A stretch of 6,992 bases of DNA. It comes from Verrucomicrobia bacterium UBA1200 (GTDB taxonomy: Bacteria > Verrucomicrobiota > Kiritimatiellia > RFP12 > UBA1067). The notes under the pieces were generated by a model. That model was not told the origin of the DNA and did no database searches. It saw nothing but the letters and a program-made list of their open reading frames with translations. The translations under genes and the position numbers were made by a program. This document shows positions 6,654 through 6,992 of the stretch, in pieces (position 1 is the first letter of the stretch; each line of letters starts with the position of its first letter). The stretch spans positions 11,999-18,990 of the forward strand of contig DBXY01000050.1 in assembly GCA_002309765.1 (NCBI GenBank). Direction: 5' to 3'.

Positions 6654-6784
6654 ATAACTTCCTTTTATTTCCCCTTACTTGCTTTCGCTGACTGGGAGTT
6701 CTGGAGTTTTGGAGAATGAGTAAATTGATGAATTTTCTCCTTAACTCCGAGACTCCCAATAGCGAAAGCAATTATCAAAGTTAT
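6654..6784. repeat. Long imperfect inverted repeat (hairpin-forming element)
   Basis: Nested perfect arms are visible. ATAACTT 6654-6660 pairs with 6778-6784, TTGCTTTCGCT 6679-6689 with 6761-6771, TGGGAGT 6693-6699 with 6752-6758, GGAGTT 6703-6708 with 6743-6748, and GGAGAA 6711-6716 with 6735-6740. The loop is an AT-rich 18 nt. The inner hairpin (6679-6771) alone has 30 pairs with small internal loops. No U-tract follows on either strand, so it is not a simple terminator. Confidence 0.75.
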
Positions 6785-6827
6785 CCCTATTTACATTCCC
6801 GTGCGAAGCGCGGGCGGCGGGCTAACC
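6777..6827. repeat. 51-nt imperfect direct repeat, copy 2 (REP-like)
   Basis: Second copy of the repeat described at 6602-6652. Its core CCCGTGC-GAA-GCGCGGG folds into a seven-pair stem (one U.G in the plus sense) with a triloop. It reaches into the last codons of the gene at the right edge, overlapping that gene's TAG at 6822-6824, and its other end overlaps the outer arm of the inverted repeat. Confidence 0.6.
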
Positions 6828-6992
6828 CATCAGACGCAACGGGTTCTCAATGCCGATCAGGCTGAGTTCTCGTTCGGTCAACCCGATCCGCTCCCGCAAA
6901 ATGCCCATCATCTTTGCCATGGGGGCGGTGGCGCCGACTAAGCAGTTGCGCGCGGGGTTCCAGAGCAAGCCGTCCGGCTCCAGCCGCGCATG
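6822..6992 (-). CDS. C-terminal end of a protein, possibly amidohydrolase-like (partial)
   Basis: An open minus-strand frame enters from the right edge and ends at TAG (6822-6824), giving 56 residues. Visible stretches include WNPARNCLVGATAPMAKMMG and LSLIGIENPLRLMG. The order of an Asn/Gly-rich loop, a helix, then a short helix ending in NPLRLMG resembles the C-terminus of amidohydrolase-superfamily enzymes such as N-acetylglucosamine-6-phosphate deacetylase, where NPAR-LLG is common. That similarity is from memory and rests on a short segment with no catalytic residues. The coding call is supported by protein-like composition and an open frame to the edge; the function is uncertain. No intrinsic terminator follows directly. 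Confidence 0.5.
   Translation of the reverse strand, partial: HARLEPDGLLWNPARNCLVGATAPMAKMMGILRERIGLTERELSLIGIENPLRLMG

Noticed and set aside
6679..6771. The intergenic inverted repeat considered as an intrinsic terminator or a tRNA.
   Set aside because: No T-tract follows the stem on either strand, the stem has several internal loops, and there is no cloverleaf or T-arm consensus.
6716..6865. A small plus-strand ORF (about 49 residues) beginning MSKLMNF, with GGAGA directly before the ATG.
   Set aside because: The Shine-Dalgarno spacing is too short, the frame runs through the inverted repeat and the REP-like repeat, and it ends antisense to the gene at the right edge. It is more likely chance.

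Overview
The window is a moderately GC-rich bacterial chromosome segment. All recognisable genes lie on the minus strand, so the order below runs from high to low coordinates. The core is a standard rod-shape (elongasome) operon, mreB-mreC-mreD-mrdA (PBP2). It is preceded by a RhlE-type DEAD-box RNA helicase with a long repetitive tail and, at the right edge, the last 56 codons of a gene that may encode an amidohydrolase. The full mre set, a peptidoglycan transpeptidase and mixed Shine-Dalgarno use point to a Gram-negative, diderm-like bacterium. My impression of the MreB sequence is that it leans toward the PVC group (Lentisphaerota, Kiritimatiellota or Verrucomicrobiota), but that is a low-confidence guess.

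Layout: 6822-6992 is the end of the partial gene. 6511-6821 is a 311-nt intergenic region holding two ungapped 51-nt imperfect direct repeats with GC-rich REP-like cores; they flank a long imperfect inverted repeat. 4291-6510 is the helicase: its C-terminal third is a charged tail with a KPE-rich stretch and three 35-residue tandem repeats. 4231-4267 is a strong intrinsic terminator for the helicase. A candidate sigma70-type promoter (4180-4208) follows, then a leader of about 95 nt and mreB (3051-4079). A 61-nt gap with a GC hairpin separates mreB from the GTG-started mreC (2117-2989). mreC overlaps mreD (1591-2127) by 11 nt, and mreD overlaps mrdA by 32 nt. mrdA starts at 1622 and runs off the left edge.

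Functionally, MreB filaments, MreC, MreD and PBP2 form the complex that inserts peptidoglycan along the side wall. RodA, the usual glycosyltransferase partner, is not in the window and could lie beyond the left edge. The helicase is a separate transcription unit, probably for RNA remodelling or ribosome assembly.

I found no CRISPR array, tRNA, rRNA, transposase or unrecognised multigene system. The points that merit a second look are the repeat-bearing intergenic region, the expandable helicase tail, the Cys/His metal-site signature in PBP2, and the hairpin next to the mreC ribosome-binding site.
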